This document shows positions 16,559 to 24,626 of a DNA stretch of 64,000 nucleotides, piece by piece. The DNA is from Clostridia bacterium (lineage in GTDB: Bacteria > Bacillota > Clostridia > Lachnospirales > Lachnospiraceae). Under the pieces are notes generated by a model. That model worked only from the letters and a program-made list of their open reading frames with translations, ran no database searches and had not been told where the DNA came from. The stretch's first letter is position 1, and each line of letters starts with the position of its first letter. Made by a program: the position numbers and the translations under genes. The stretch covers positions 1-64,000 of the forward strand of contig CAJTHL010000016.1 of assembly GCA_910576205.1 (NCBI GenBank), in the 5' to 3' direction.

Positions 16559-17572
16559 TCAACAGGATTCCCTTATAATCAGCTCCTGGGGAAGATGCAC
16601 CTTTTCCACCGGCATCCCCTCCCGGCCTGCCTTTGTCAGCCGCCAGAGCTCTTTTCCCATCAGCACCCGGTCCTGCCTTACGGTAGTAAGCGCCGGCTGG
16701 AGATAGGACGAAATCTCCACGTCGTCAAACCCTGCGATCCCGAAATCTCCCGGGATCTCGTATCCCTCTTCCCTTATGGCGCGCATGGCGCCGATGGCAA
16801 TCATGTCCGAGGAAGCGATAAATGCCTCCGGCAGTTCCTCCCGCCTATGCTCCCGCAGCATTTTCTTTGTGTACCAATAACTGTTTTCCATATGGTTCTG
16901 GTGAAACGCATCGGAGATAAACACATGGTTTTCCCTGTATTCATATCCATTCTTTTCAAGGGCCAGCCGGTATCCCTCAAACCGGTCCATCAGATTGTTG
17001 ATGGTAAGGGGCTCCGAGAGATAGCCCACAGAGCCGTAGCCCTTTTTCCGCAAGTGCTCCATGACCTCAAACAAAACCTGCTTGTTGTCGTATTCCACAC
17101 TGGAAACGCCCCGGATAGACGTCCTGCGGTCCGCCAGGATTACCCGGATCCCTCTTTTCACCAGATAGCGTATATTGTCGTCATCCCCGAAGCTGTTGAC
17201 GATAATCACGGTTCCCACGTCTGCCTCCAGCAGACTGTGGAGCACCCGCTCCTCCCGCTCCCGGCTGTATCCGTATCCGATCAGCATAACCATAATGTTT
17301 TCTTTATCCGCCTCATCCATAAAGGTGCTGGCCATAAGAGAATAAAAATCGTTGGTGATCTTCGGTACCAGCATTCCCACCAGGTTGCTCTCCTTTTTGC
17401 GGATATTCCTGGCCGCGGAGTTGGGCACATAATCCAGTTCTTTGATAGCCTGGCGGACCCGGCGCATCGTCTGCTCCGATATGGGAGCCGTCCCGTTGAT
17501 TACATGGGAGACGGTTCCGATTGTAACTCCTGCTCTTTCTGCCACATCTTTTACTGTAGGTCTCTTTCTCAT
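16559..17572 (-). CDS. LacI-family transcriptional regulator
   Basis: 337 residues. The N-terminal HTH (TVKDVAERAGVTIGTVSHVING) and hinge helix (VPNSAARNIRKK) are canonical; the rest is a periplasmic-binding-like effector domain ending in FDDVEISSYLQPALTTVRQ. It precedes the sugar operon on the same strand, and identical palindromes stand before both, so it is very probably an autoregulated repressor released by the sugar or a catabolite. Confidence 0.92.
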   Translation of the reverse strand: MRKRPTVKDVAERAGVTIGTVSHVINGTAPISEQTMRRVRQAIKELDYVPNSAARNIRKKESNLVGMLVPKITNDFYSLMASTFMDEADKENIMVMLIGYGYSREREERVLHSLLEADVGTVIIVNSFGDDDNIRYLVKRGIRVILADRRTSIRGVSSVEYDNKQVLFEVMEHLRKKGYGSVGYLSEPLTINNLMDRFEGYRLALEKNGYEYRENHVFISDAFHQNHMENSYWYTKKMLREHRREELPEAFIASSDMIAIGAMRAIREEGYEIPGDFGIAGFDDVEISSYLQPALTTVRQDRVLMGKELWRLTKAGREGMPVEKVHLPQELIIRESC

Positions 17573-17603
17573 CGCCCTCCACTGTCCATCCTGCCAGACA
17601 TCG

Positions 17604-17617
17604 TTAAAACGTTTTAA
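17604..17617. promoter_or_regulatory. LacI-family operator upstream of the regulator gene
   Basis: TTAAAACGTTTTAA, identical to the palindrome at 16513-16526, lies about 10 bp downstream of the -10 box at 17627-17632. A repressor bound here would block start or escape of its own transcript. Confidence 0.8.
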
Positions 17618-17626
17618 TTTACTGTC

Positions 17627-17654
17627 ATTATACTATATTCTGTTTTTTTGTCAA
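17627..17654 (-). promoter_or_regulatory. SigmaA-type promoter of the LacI regulator
   Basis: On the minus strand TTGACA (17649-17654) and TATAAT (17627-17632) are separated by 16 bp, both perfect consensus hexamers. The region is AT-rich, and the operator follows immediately. Confidence 0.8.
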
Positions 17655-17742
17655 TATGTTTTTTGCTTTTTGGTTATAATTAGAAATTTTTGCTGCTCAT
17701 TTTTGTGCAGATTGATGGTACTTTGGGAAATTCTCCGGTCTT

Positions 17743-18534
17743 TCACGTTTCCATGGCGTCTCTTACGTGTTCCACATAGATTTTCCGGATGCCTTCGTAT
17801 TCTCCCAACCCTCTCATCACGCACTCTACCTGAAATCCCGCCCTCTTAAACCGGCTTTTCCAGGAATCCCCATCCTCCCCGGACATATCATGGACGGCGT
17901 GGTCTCCGGCCACCACCATAAAGGGAGCCAGAATCACCTTTTCCGGGCGAAACGCCTCCAGGGCCTTTAACAGGTCTTCCAGGGAAGGAGACGCTTCCAC
18001 CGTGCCAAGGAATACCTGGGGATATCCCATCTCCTTAAATTCCCGGTTTAAGTCCCCATAAACGTAATTGGCATTATGGGGCGTTCCGTGTCCCATAAAT
18101 ACCAGGGCTTCCCGTTCTTTCAGCCCGGGAAATCCGGCCATGACTGCCGCTATGGCCGCCTGGTTGTCCCTGGCGCTGGTTAAGAGCGGGGCGCCAAACC
18201 TTATTTTTTCAAAACGCTCTTCACTTTGGAGGATTTCCTCCTTCATCTGCTGGTTTTCAATGCCGTTTAGCATGTGGGTGGGCTGTACGATCAGCTCCCT
18301 GACCCCGTCTGCAAGCATGGTTTCCACAGCCTCCGCCACCGAAGGCACCTGGATATTGTCCCGGCGTTTCAGCTTTGCAATAATCATTTTGCTGGTCCAG
18401 GCCCGGTAAACCCGGTACTCCCCATACGCCTTTTCGATCTCCTCCTCAATGCGGTCAATGGTTTTCTCCCTTGTCTGGGGAAAGCTTGTTCCAAAGCTCA
18501 CTACCAGAACCGCCTTTTTCGTCTCTGCCGTCAT
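17743..18534 (-). CDS. cbiK: Sirohydrochlorin cobaltochelatase CbiK-type
   Basis: 263 residues from ATG 18534, matching the usual CbiK length (about 264). Motifs are VLVVSFGTSFPQTRE at the N-terminus, VQPTHMLNG, the metal-site His in FMGHGTPHNANY, GTVEASPS and the second His region GDHAVHDM. The enzyme inserts Co2+ into sirohydrochlorin (or Fe2+) in anaerobic cobalamin/siroheme synthesis. The frame is open to a GTG at 18687, but those extra 51 residues are not family-like. No other cobalamin gene is nearby. Confidence 0.88.
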   Translation of the reverse strand: MTAETKKAVLVVSFGTSFPQTREKTIDRIEEEIEKAYGEYRVYRAWTSKMIIAKLKRRDNIQVPSVAEAVETMLADGVRELIVQPTHMLNGIENQQMKEEILQSEERFEKIRFGAPLLTSARDNQAAIAAVMAGFPGLKEREALVFMGHGTPHNANYVYGDLNREFKEMGYPQVFLGTVEASPSLEDLLKALEAFRPEKVILAPFMVVAGDHAVHDMSGEDGDSWKSRFKRAGFQVECVMRGLGEYEGIRKIYVEHVRDAMET

Positions 18535-18718
18535 CTCCTCTTCTGCCTCCTTCTCCTGAAAACGGAAGGCCCCGGTCATGGCCCGCCGCCGGTTTTCCAT
18601 GATTTTAGCAAGGGCCGCCCCTTTGACCTCTTTTTCCGGTTCAAAGCAGCAGCCCTCCTGTTTAAAGCTGTTAAATGTTTTTTGCACCCAGTCCCATTTT
18701 GTCCAAAAAGGCCTGGCT

Positions 18719-19096
18719 TTACGCCTCGGCGATGCACTCCACCTCTACCAGGCCGCCCTTTGGAAGCTTAGCCACCTCCACGCAGGAGCGGGCCGGGAAG
18801 TTTCCTGCAAAGTAGGACTCGTAGATTCCGTTTACCACGGCGAAATCATTCATATCCGCCAGGAAAATCGTAGTTTTTACCACCTTGCTGTAGTCGGAGC
18901 CTGCCTCAGCCAGCACGGCTCCCATATTTTTCATAGCCTGATGCGCCTGGGCCTCCAGCCCTTCCGCCAGAGCGCCGCTCTCCGGGATCAGTCCCAGCTG
19001 GCCGGAGCAATACACCATGCCGTTTACCTTTGCCGCCTGGATATAAGGGCCCACCGCCGCAGGGGCCTTCTCCGTATGAATCACCTGTTTTGCCAT
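18719..19096 (-). CDS. RidA family enamine/imine deaminase
   Basis: 125 residues, full length for RidA/YjgF. Seen are the N-terminal IHTEKAPAAVGPYIQA, G-Y-SGQLGL, the substrate-carboxylate Arg in PARSCVEVAKLPKG and VEVECIAEA at the end. RidA hydrolyses reactive 2-aminoacrylate made by PLP enzymes. GAAGGAGGAG precedes the ATG, and a good promoter lies about 110 nt upstream. Confidence 0.92.
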   Translation of the reverse strand: MAKQVIHTEKAPAAVGPYIQAAKVNGMVYCSGQLGLIPESGALAEGLEAQAHQAMKNMGAVLAEAGSDYSKVVKTTIFLADMNDFAVVNGIYESYFAGNFPARSCVEVAKLPKGGLVEVECIAEA

Positions 19097-19206
19097 TTGT
19101 CTCCTCCTTCTTAGCCGGTCTGTTCTGCCTGCCGTTTATCCCGGCCATGTTTATCTGGCGTCTGACCCTCTGGCCGTTTTCTGCCCGGACAACCGGCTCC
19201 TCTCCT

Positions 19207-19235
19207 ATCATAAAGGATTTTTGTGAAATTGGCAA
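19207..19235 (-). promoter_or_regulatory. Promoter of the RidA gene
   Basis: TTGCCA (19230-19235) and TATGAT (19207-19212) with a 17-bp spacer on the minus strand. It lies just past the end of the uroporphyrinogen-decarboxylase remnant, and the leader to the ridA start is about 105 nt. Confidence 0.65.
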
Positions 19236-19261
19236 GTGGCGATTCCGACTTTTCCGGACTG

Positions 19262-19523
19262 CTGTTCTCCAGACATCCGTTAAAGTCAAAAATGTAGCCG
19301 CCCCCGGCATACAGTCCTCCAGAAGCTGCCAGGTCTTCCTGATTACGTCCTCCTTCTTCCCGAATTCCATCAGGGCGACAGGCAGATTGCCGCAGATGCA
19401 GGCCGTGCCTCCCAGAATCCGTTTGGCCTCCTTCATATCCACAGTCTCAAAATGATACAGCATCTTGCCTTTGGGCACGTCGGTCAGCTGCTCCAGACGG
19501 CTGTTGTAGGGGCCCTCCGATAC
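19262..19523 (-). pseudogene. Uroporphyrinogen-decarboxylase-like gene, C-terminal remnant
   Basis: Minus-strand frame reading EGPYNSRLEQLTDVPKGK then LYHFETVDMKEAKRILGG and ALMEFGKKEDVIRKTW is recognisable as the C-terminal part of a URO-D/methylcobamide methyltransferase-type protein. Just after LLEDCMPG the family sequence continues (GGYIFDFNGCLEN) only if one base is added in the G-run at 19301-19305, so a frameshift is present. The upstream two thirds of the gene is missing (in-frame TAA at about 19530). Corrinoid-linked methyltransferases fit a genome with cbiK nearby, but no partner genes are here. Confidence 0.6.
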
Positions 19524-19620
19524 ACCCGCTTATCATACCGGTGCTTAAGACCACCGTGGGAGTCAGACCGACGCCTGCCAGGCCTTTTAGGCCGGAATCC
19601 GCCGCCTGCATTCCCTATCC
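19524..19620 (-). other. Short leftover open frame before the remnant
   Basis: Directly after the carboxypeptidase stop, an ATG with AAGGATAGGG upstream opens a 54-codon frame whose first 30 residues are hydrophobic (SGLKGLAGVGLTPTVVLSTG and following). It overlaps the remnant in another frame. I cannot assign it; it may be a piece of the deleted segment. Confidence 0.25.
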
Positions 19621-21120
19621 TTACAGCAGGAAATATCCCGCCGCTTTCCTCACATAATCCGTATACCCGGCCTTTTCCACAGCCTCCGCCGCCAGTATGG
19701 GCACCTGGCCGATCTCCCGGCCCCCCATCAGATACCGCACGCAGCCGATTCTCTGAGCCTTTTCCACAGGCGCCTCCAGCTCCTCATACACCCACTCCTT
19801 GCGGATGCTCTTTAAGTCCTCCCCTGTGGTGCTTAAGTAGGAAAAGGTTCCGTCATAATACCCCTTCACCACCTCCTCCACGCCCAGCTGTACTGGCAGA
19901 ACCACCTCGGGAAGCTTATCCGTATCCTTATAAAGATCACATTTGCTGAACCCGTAGTTGAGAAGATTCCTGGCGTCCGAAAACCGGATTTTGGGATCCG
20001 GCGCCGCCATAATGACGGCGATAAGCTCGATCCCGTCCTTTTGCGCCGTGGCGGAAAGGCAGTATTTCGCTTCCTCCGTGGAGCCGGTCTTAAGACCCGT
20101 GGCGTAGGGATACTGGCGGATAAGCCGGTTGGTGTTGGTAAGGCCAAACTCCGAGCTTCCCCGCCTGGTGGTATGGGTGATATTCTCCATCCAGATGGTG
20201 GAGTACGTATGTATCTGAGGATACTTTGTAATCAGCTCCCGGGACATAATGGCAATATCATGGGCCGAGGTCACATGCCCGGCCGCAGGCAGCCCGCAGC
20301 AGTTTACAAAGTGGGTCTCCTCCATGCCAAGGCCTTTTGCCCGCTCATTCATCCACTCCACAAAAAGCTCCTCGGAACCGGCGATGTGTTCGGCCATGGC
20401 TACCGACGCATCATTCGCCGAAGCCACGGAAATACATTTTATCATGGTATCTACCGTCTGGGTTTCCCCCTCCTCCAGGTACACCTGGGAGCCCCCCATG
20501 GAGGCCGCGTGGGCGGAGGTCATGACGGAATCCTCCAGCTTGATCTTTCCTGTGCCCAGGTTGTCAAAGATGAGAAGCAGCGTCATGATTTTGGTGACGC
20601 TGGCGGGAGGAAGCTGCTTGTGGGCATCCTTTTCCGCTATGACCGTCCCTGTGGACGCCTCCATAAGAATGGCCGAAGGTGCGGAAATGCCAAGCGTGGA
20701 CATATCCGCCACCTGCGCGCCGCCTGTGCCGGCATTCTCCCCGGCGTTCTGCGTTTCCCCGCCATCCTCCGTGGGAGACGTCCCCTCCGACGCCGCTTCC
20801 ATGGACAGGCCTTCGCCTTTTCCGTCGTCCAGGAGGGCCTGGGACTCCTCCTTCGCGGCGGCCGCTTCGTCCGCGCCGCTGTCCTCCGGGGCCGGTTCAC
20901 CCGGGATCTCCTCCCCGGAAGCCGCCCTTTCCCCGCCATCAGGCGTCTCTTCCTCCCCGCCGTTCTCCGGCTGCTGGGCAAATACGGCCTCGCCCGCCTC
21001 CCACTGTCCGCCGTCTGCCAGTTCCGGCAGAGATTCTTTTGTATCCGTCCACCCGGCCATTGCCGCCGCAGGCTCCAGGGCCAGGAGAGCCGCCAGCAAC
21101 CAGACAACTATACGTTTCAT
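19621..21120 (-). CDS. D-alanyl-D-alanine carboxypeptidase (peptidase S11, DacF/PBP5-like)
   Basis: 499 residues. A signal peptide (1-22) is followed by an unusually long low-complexity segment (about 25-140) rich in Glu, Ala, Gly and Asp. The S11 domain then shows the three active-site motifs: SVTK (in PPASVTKIM), SAN (SVASANDASV) and KTG (TGLKTGSTEEA). A C-terminal PBP5-like beta domain and a hydrophobic end (VRKAAGYFLL) follow. It trims the terminal D-Ala from peptidoglycan stem peptides at the outer membrane face. The acidic linker would hold the catalytic domain away from the membrane or wall. Confidence 0.9.
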   Translation of the reverse strand: MKRIVVWLLAALLALEPAAAMAGWTDTKESLPELADGGQWEAGEAVFAQQPENGGEEETPDGGERAASGEEIPGEPAPEDSGADEAAAAKEESQALLDDGKGEGLSMEAASEGTSPTEDGGETQNAGENAGTGGAQVADMSTLGISAPSAILMEASTGTVIAEKDAHKQLPPASVTKIMTLLLIFDNLGTGKIKLEDSVMTSAHAASMGGSQVYLEEGETQTVDTMIKCISVASANDASVAMAEHIAGSEELFVEWMNERAKGLGMEETHFVNCCGLPAAGHVTSAHDIAIMSRELITKYPQIHTYSTIWMENITHTTRRGSSEFGLTNTNRLIRQYPYATGLKTGSTEEAKYCLSATAQKDGIELIAVIMAAPDPKIRFSDARNLLNYGFSKCDLYKDTDKLPEVVLPVQLGVEEVVKGYYDGTFSYLSTTGEDLKSIRKEWVYEELEAPVEKAQRIGCVRYLMGGREIGQVPILAAEAVEKAGYTDYVRKAAGYFLL

Positions 21121-21246
21121 GGCTTATTCCCTTCCTTTTTATAGTTTCGCCTCCTCCCATCCGGCCAAGAGGCCTTTAAAACCATTTCCGGCGGCCAGAA
21201 GCGCCCGGAAACTGCCCACTGTGGGGAAGGATGCTGTTTACCTACT

Positions 21247-21273
21247 ATAATATAAGCGGGATGCCCTGTACAA
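21247..21273 (-). promoter_or_regulatory. Possible promoter of the carboxypeptidase gene
   Basis: TTGTAC (21268-21273) and TATTAT (21247-21252) on the minus strand, with a short 15-bp spacer in an AT-rich patch about 125 nt upstream of the start. Spacer length is suboptimal. Confidence 0.4.
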
Positions 21274-21305
21274 TATGCCTGGAAATTGCGGGAGGACAGG
21301 GAAAA

Positions 21306-22688
21306 TCAGTCTAAATTCTTAAAGGCCTCGTCCCGGCCCTCTACAACAATGTACGGACGATGCGTGCCCACGTATTTGTAAGCCGGACGAATAATTTTCC
21401 CGCTGCTGACCAGCTCTTCAATGCGGTGAGCGCTCCACCCCGAGATACGGGAAATAGCAAATATCGGTGTGTACAATTCCTTTGGCAGATCCAGCATATC
21501 GTACACAAGCCCGCTGTAAAAGTCCACATTCGCACAAACCGGCTTGTGAAGTATCTTTCCCGACATGATGCAGTCTTTGGCGATCCGTTCCACTCTGTCA
21601 TATAGCGCAAACTCCTCATCCCTTCCTTTTTCCACGGAAAGCTTCTGGGCGTATTCCTTTAAAATTACCTCTCTTGGGTCTGACTCCGTGTAAACCGCAT
21701 GTCCCACGCCGTAGATAAGTCCCGCCCGGTCAAAGACCTCCCTGTTTAACATTTTCTGCAGATAGTCATGAAGCATATCCTCATTTTCCCATTCCGGCAC
21801 ATGGGCCTTGATATCCGCAAACATCTCCTGCACCTTTAGGTTTGCGCCGCCGTGCTTGGGCCCCTTCAGGGAGCCTAAGGACGCCGCCACCGCCGAATAG
21901 GTATCCGTTCCCGAGGAGGACACCACATGGTTGGTAAAGGTGGAGTTGTTGCCGCCGCCGTGCTCCGCATGCAGCACCAGGGCCACGTCCAGCACCTTTG
22001 CCTCCAGGTCTGTGTAGGAGCCGTCCAGCCGCAGCAGATGGAGAATATTCTCCGCCGTGGACATCTCCTTCTTGGGATTGCGAATTACCAGGCTCTGGCC
22101 CTCGTGATAGTGCTGGTGGGCGTGATACCCGTAAACCGTTATCAGCGGGAACTGGGCAATAAGCTGCATGGACTGCTTCAGCACATTGGGAATGGAAATA
22201 TCGTCCGGCCTTTCGTCGTAGGAGTAAAGGGTCAGCACACATTTCTGAAGGGTATTCATCATGTTGTGGCTGGGAGCCTTCATCACCACATCCCGCACAA
22301 AAGTGTCCGGGAGGTTCCGCATTTCCCCAAGAATATCCAGAAATTCATCCAGCTGCTCCTGGGTTGGCAGTCGTCCGAAAAGAAGAGTGTACGTAATCTC
22401 CTCAAACCCGAATTTCCGTTGGGAAAACCCTTTCACCAGATCCTGGACAGGATATCCCTGGTAGTAAAGCTCCCCGTTGATAGGGGTTTTCTTTCCCCCT
22501 GCCAGGGAGTAGGCCACCACGTCGGAAATCTCCGTAAGGCCTGTCAGCACACCCTTGCCGTTAAAATCCCGAAGCCCCCGTTTCACATCATATTCCAGAT
22601 ATAAAGACAGGTCTATGGAGCCCGACGCCTTGCAGTATTCCACCAGCCTGTCAAATCTTTCGTCCAGTTGAAATTCTTTATAACCCAT
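21306..22688 (-). CDS. Citrate synthase
   Basis: 460 residues. Conserved regions are GELYYQGYPVQDLV, the His-containing VLHAEHGGGNNSTF, LKGPKHGGANLKVQEM and GVGHAVYTESDPRE. It condenses acetyl-CoA with oxaloacetate in the cytoplasm. It is somewhat longer than the usual 370-430 residues because of an N-terminal segment of about 45 residues, as in several clostridial homologues. GAGAGGAG precedes the start; it lies 43 nt after the DUF212 gene. Confidence 0.93.
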   Translation of the reverse strand: MGYKEFQLDERFDRLVEYCKASGSIDLSLYLEYDVKRGLRDFNGKGVLTGLTEISDVVAYSLAGGKKTPINGELYYQGYPVQDLVKGFSQRKFGFEEITYTLLFGRLPTQEQLDEFLDILGEMRNLPDTFVRDVVMKAPSHNMMNTLQKCVLTLYSYDERPDDISIPNVLKQSMQLIAQFPLITVYGYHAHQHYHEGQSLVIRNPKKEMSTAENILHLLRLDGSYTDLEAKVLDVALVLHAEHGGGNNSTFTNHVVSSSGTDTYSAVAASLGSLKGPKHGGANLKVQEMFADIKAHVPEWENEDMLHDYLQKMLNREVFDRAGLIYGVGHAVYTESDPREVILKEYAQKLSVEKGRDEEFALYDRVERIAKDCIMSGKILHKPVCANVDFYSGLVYDMLDLPKELYTPIFAISRISGWSAHRIEELVSSGKIIRPAYKYVGTHRPYIVVEGRDEAFKNLD

Positions 22689-22731
22689 ATCATTCTCCTC
22701 TCAGCCGCCCAGACAGGCGGTATCCTTATGC

Positions 22732-23190
22732 TTATTTTAACAGAATTCCGATTACTACCCCCAAAACCGCCCCGGCCAGAACCTGCAGGGGCGTATGTCC
22801 CACAAACTCCTTCAGCTTTTCATTGGAGAAATCCGAAAAGGACGCCCCCTCAAAGGACTTAAAAATCTCTGTGATCTCATTGAGCAGCTTCGCCTGTTTT
22901 CCCGTCTCCAGCCGCACGCCCATGGCGTCATGCATGACAATTATGGCCATAATCACCGTAATGGCAAATTCGAAGCTGCCCGCCCCATAGGCGAAAAACA
23001 CTGCCGTCGCCATGGCGCAGACCGTGGCTGCGTGGGAGCTTGGCATCCCGCCGGAACCTACAAGGCGCTCCGGGTCAAACTTCCCCACAATTACGGCGTG
23101 AATCAGAGTCTTTAAAACCTGCGCCACAAACCATCCCGTCACGGCGCTTACAAAAACCGGATTGTGTATAAGTGCCTGCCATTGATCCAT
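22732..23190 (-). CDS. Divergent PAP2 family membrane protein (DUF212, YuiD-like)
   Basis: 152 residues with about four TM helices and the conserved GGMPSSHAATVCAMA and VMHDAMGVRLETGKQA segments. These resemble the phosphate-binding motifs of PAP2 phosphatases, of which the family is a diverged branch; activity is not established. It may be cotranscribed with citrate synthase. Confidence 0.88.
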   Translation of the reverse strand: MDQWQALIHNPVFVSAVTGWFVAQVLKTLIHAVIVGKFDPERLVGSGGMPSSHAATVCAMATAVFFAYGAGSFEFAITVIMAIIVMHDAMGVRLETGKQAKLLNEITEIFKSFEGASFSDFSNEKLKEFVGHTPLQVLAGAVLGVVIGILLK

Positions 23191-23265
23191 TCTGCCTCCA
23201 CCCTCCTTTCTCCCGGAAAAAGCCTTTAGGCCCTCCCCATAAAATCCAGATAAAAACTCTTCTTT

Positions 23266-24612
23266 CTATCGTCCAAGCACAAGGTCTGGCGTCTCCGCAT
23301 CCAGCCATACGCTGTCCACCACTTCGTCTCCCAGGGGGTCGTAGACAACCAGATGAATTCCTTCCTTGTGTACATCGTGTTCCCGGGCATATAGACGGAT
23401 AGCCCACGGAAGCCCTTCTTCCTCCGCCCTGGTCTTCAGGATCTCCACTGCCACGCCAGTCTCCTCCAGAGCGCTCCGGGTCTCCCTGGGAAGCTCCTCC
23501 CATTCCCCAAAACACTCCGCGGCCAAAAACACCGTATACCGGCTATTGAGGCACTTAAGCCAGTCGGAAAATACGTCGCAGCTATTGAGCTTTGCCTCCT
23601 CCACCTGCATCTGGTAAAGGACCAGCATCTCCTCCAGATGCCCGTAGGCCGCGTCACCCCTGCGGTCTTTAAGGTCATAGTGGGTCACCAGGTAATCTCC
23701 CAGATAGGCCCCTACCTTCTCGGCCCCGTAAATATTCAAGTGGCTTCCGTCCCGGGCGTCCAGGGGATAGTCAAATTCCATGGCCTCCATAATATCCACA
23801 TCGTTAAAATCCAGAAAAGGCACGTCCCAGTCCTCTGCCACCTGGGCAGCCAGGTTATGCTTGGCGGCGTTCCACCCCGCCCTGGGGGTTTTAACCAGAA
23901 GGAGCTCTATTCCCTCCTCCCTGCACAGCTCTATGATTTTAAGCAAGTATTCCCAGGCCTCCGGGTCCGCAGGATCCGGTTCCTTATCCGGCCTCCTGGG
24001 AATGCCGTTATAGGAGATCTCGCAGCTTCCTGCGGGAACCACAAATCCCAGATAGGGGTCCTTCTTATCCGTGTAGAGATAGGAAATATCCTCCTCCTCA
24101 AGCTCATCCCAGCGGCTGTGATACTCCAGAATGGGAAAGATATAGCCAGACAGGGAGAGTTCCCCGTCCTTCTCACAGTGGATTTTCACAGCCTCCCACT
24201 TCACCTCTGACCATCTCATATAATCAAAAGCCTTCCGGTAAGCAGGCTCGCCGGAGGCGTGAATCAGCTCATTGATATCCAGCACCGCCACCGAGGGCTT
24301 CTGATACCTGAGAATCTCCAAAAGCCAGTAGTAGGTGGCAAAAAGCGGCTGCTCCTCCGTGCCAAAGCCATAGGCCGAGATCCCGTACTGCCGGTATAGT
24401 TCCATGGCTGACAATCCCATAATGGTCTGGCTGCTGCCAAGAAGCGCCACATCAATAGTATCCTGCTCCATCTCATAAAAACCGTCCACAATGCGGGTAC
24501 TCTGCCAGGTGCCATACCACTTGGGTTTCAAAACAGTTGTAAGAATCTGGAAAAGTGCAGCCAGCACCGCCAGAAAGCAGACGCCGCGGATCCACTCACT
24601 CTTTTTCATCAT
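23266..24612 (-). CDS. SGNH-hydrolase-like membrane-anchored protein (DltD/AlgJ-like) with ILEI-like C-terminal domain
   Basis: 448 residues. An N-terminal TM helix (about 9-28) anchors an outside domain of SGNH type: the nucleophile block LGSSQT near residue 58, a conserved NE-like segment (LDINELIHASGEP) and the catalytic Asp-His block DGSHLNIYG near 290. The last 90 residues (RYTVFLAAE to IHLVVYDPLGDEVVDSVWLD) look like the interleukin-like/ILEI domain often fused in such proteins. It is the last gene of the MBOAT operon and likely finishes acyl transfer to a surface polymer, as DltD does. Confidence 0.75.
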   Translation of the reverse strand: MMKKSEWIRGVCFLAVLAALFQILTTVLKPKWYGTWQSTRIVDGFYEMEQDTIDVALLGSSQTIMGLSAMELYRQYGISAYGFGTEEQPLFATYYWLLEILRYQKPSVAVLDINELIHASGEPAYRKAFDYMRWSEVKWEAVKIHCEKDGELSLSGYIFPILEYHSRWDELEEEDISYLYTDKKDPYLGFVVPAGSCEISYNGIPRRPDKEPDPADPEAWEYLLKIIELCREEGIELLLVKTPRAGWNAAKHNLAAQVAEDWDVPFLDFNDVDIMEAMEFDYPLDARDGSHLNIYGAEKVGAYLGDYLVTHYDLKDRRGDAAYGHLEEMLVLYQMQVEEAKLNSCDVFSDWLKCLNSRYTVFLAAECFGEWEELPRETRSALEETGVAVEILKTRAEEEGLPWAIRLYAREHDVHKEGIHLVVYDPLGDEVVDSVWLDAETPDLVLGR

Positions 24613-24626
24613 AAACGCTCCCCCCT

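Noticed and set aside
16595..17617. 340-codon plus-strand frame opposite the LacI gene
   Set aside because: The LacI regulator is intact and complete on the minus strand, and the frame overlaps both its promoter and operator.
20041..21144. 367-codon plus-strand frame opposite the carboxypeptidase gene
   Set aside because: Shadow of the acidic linker and S11 domain; rich in Arg, Gly and Leu with no recognisable motif.
23215..23265. Terminator after the SGNH gene
   Set aside because: Only a four-base stem (GCCT-TT-AGGC) is visible before the T-run; too weak to claim.
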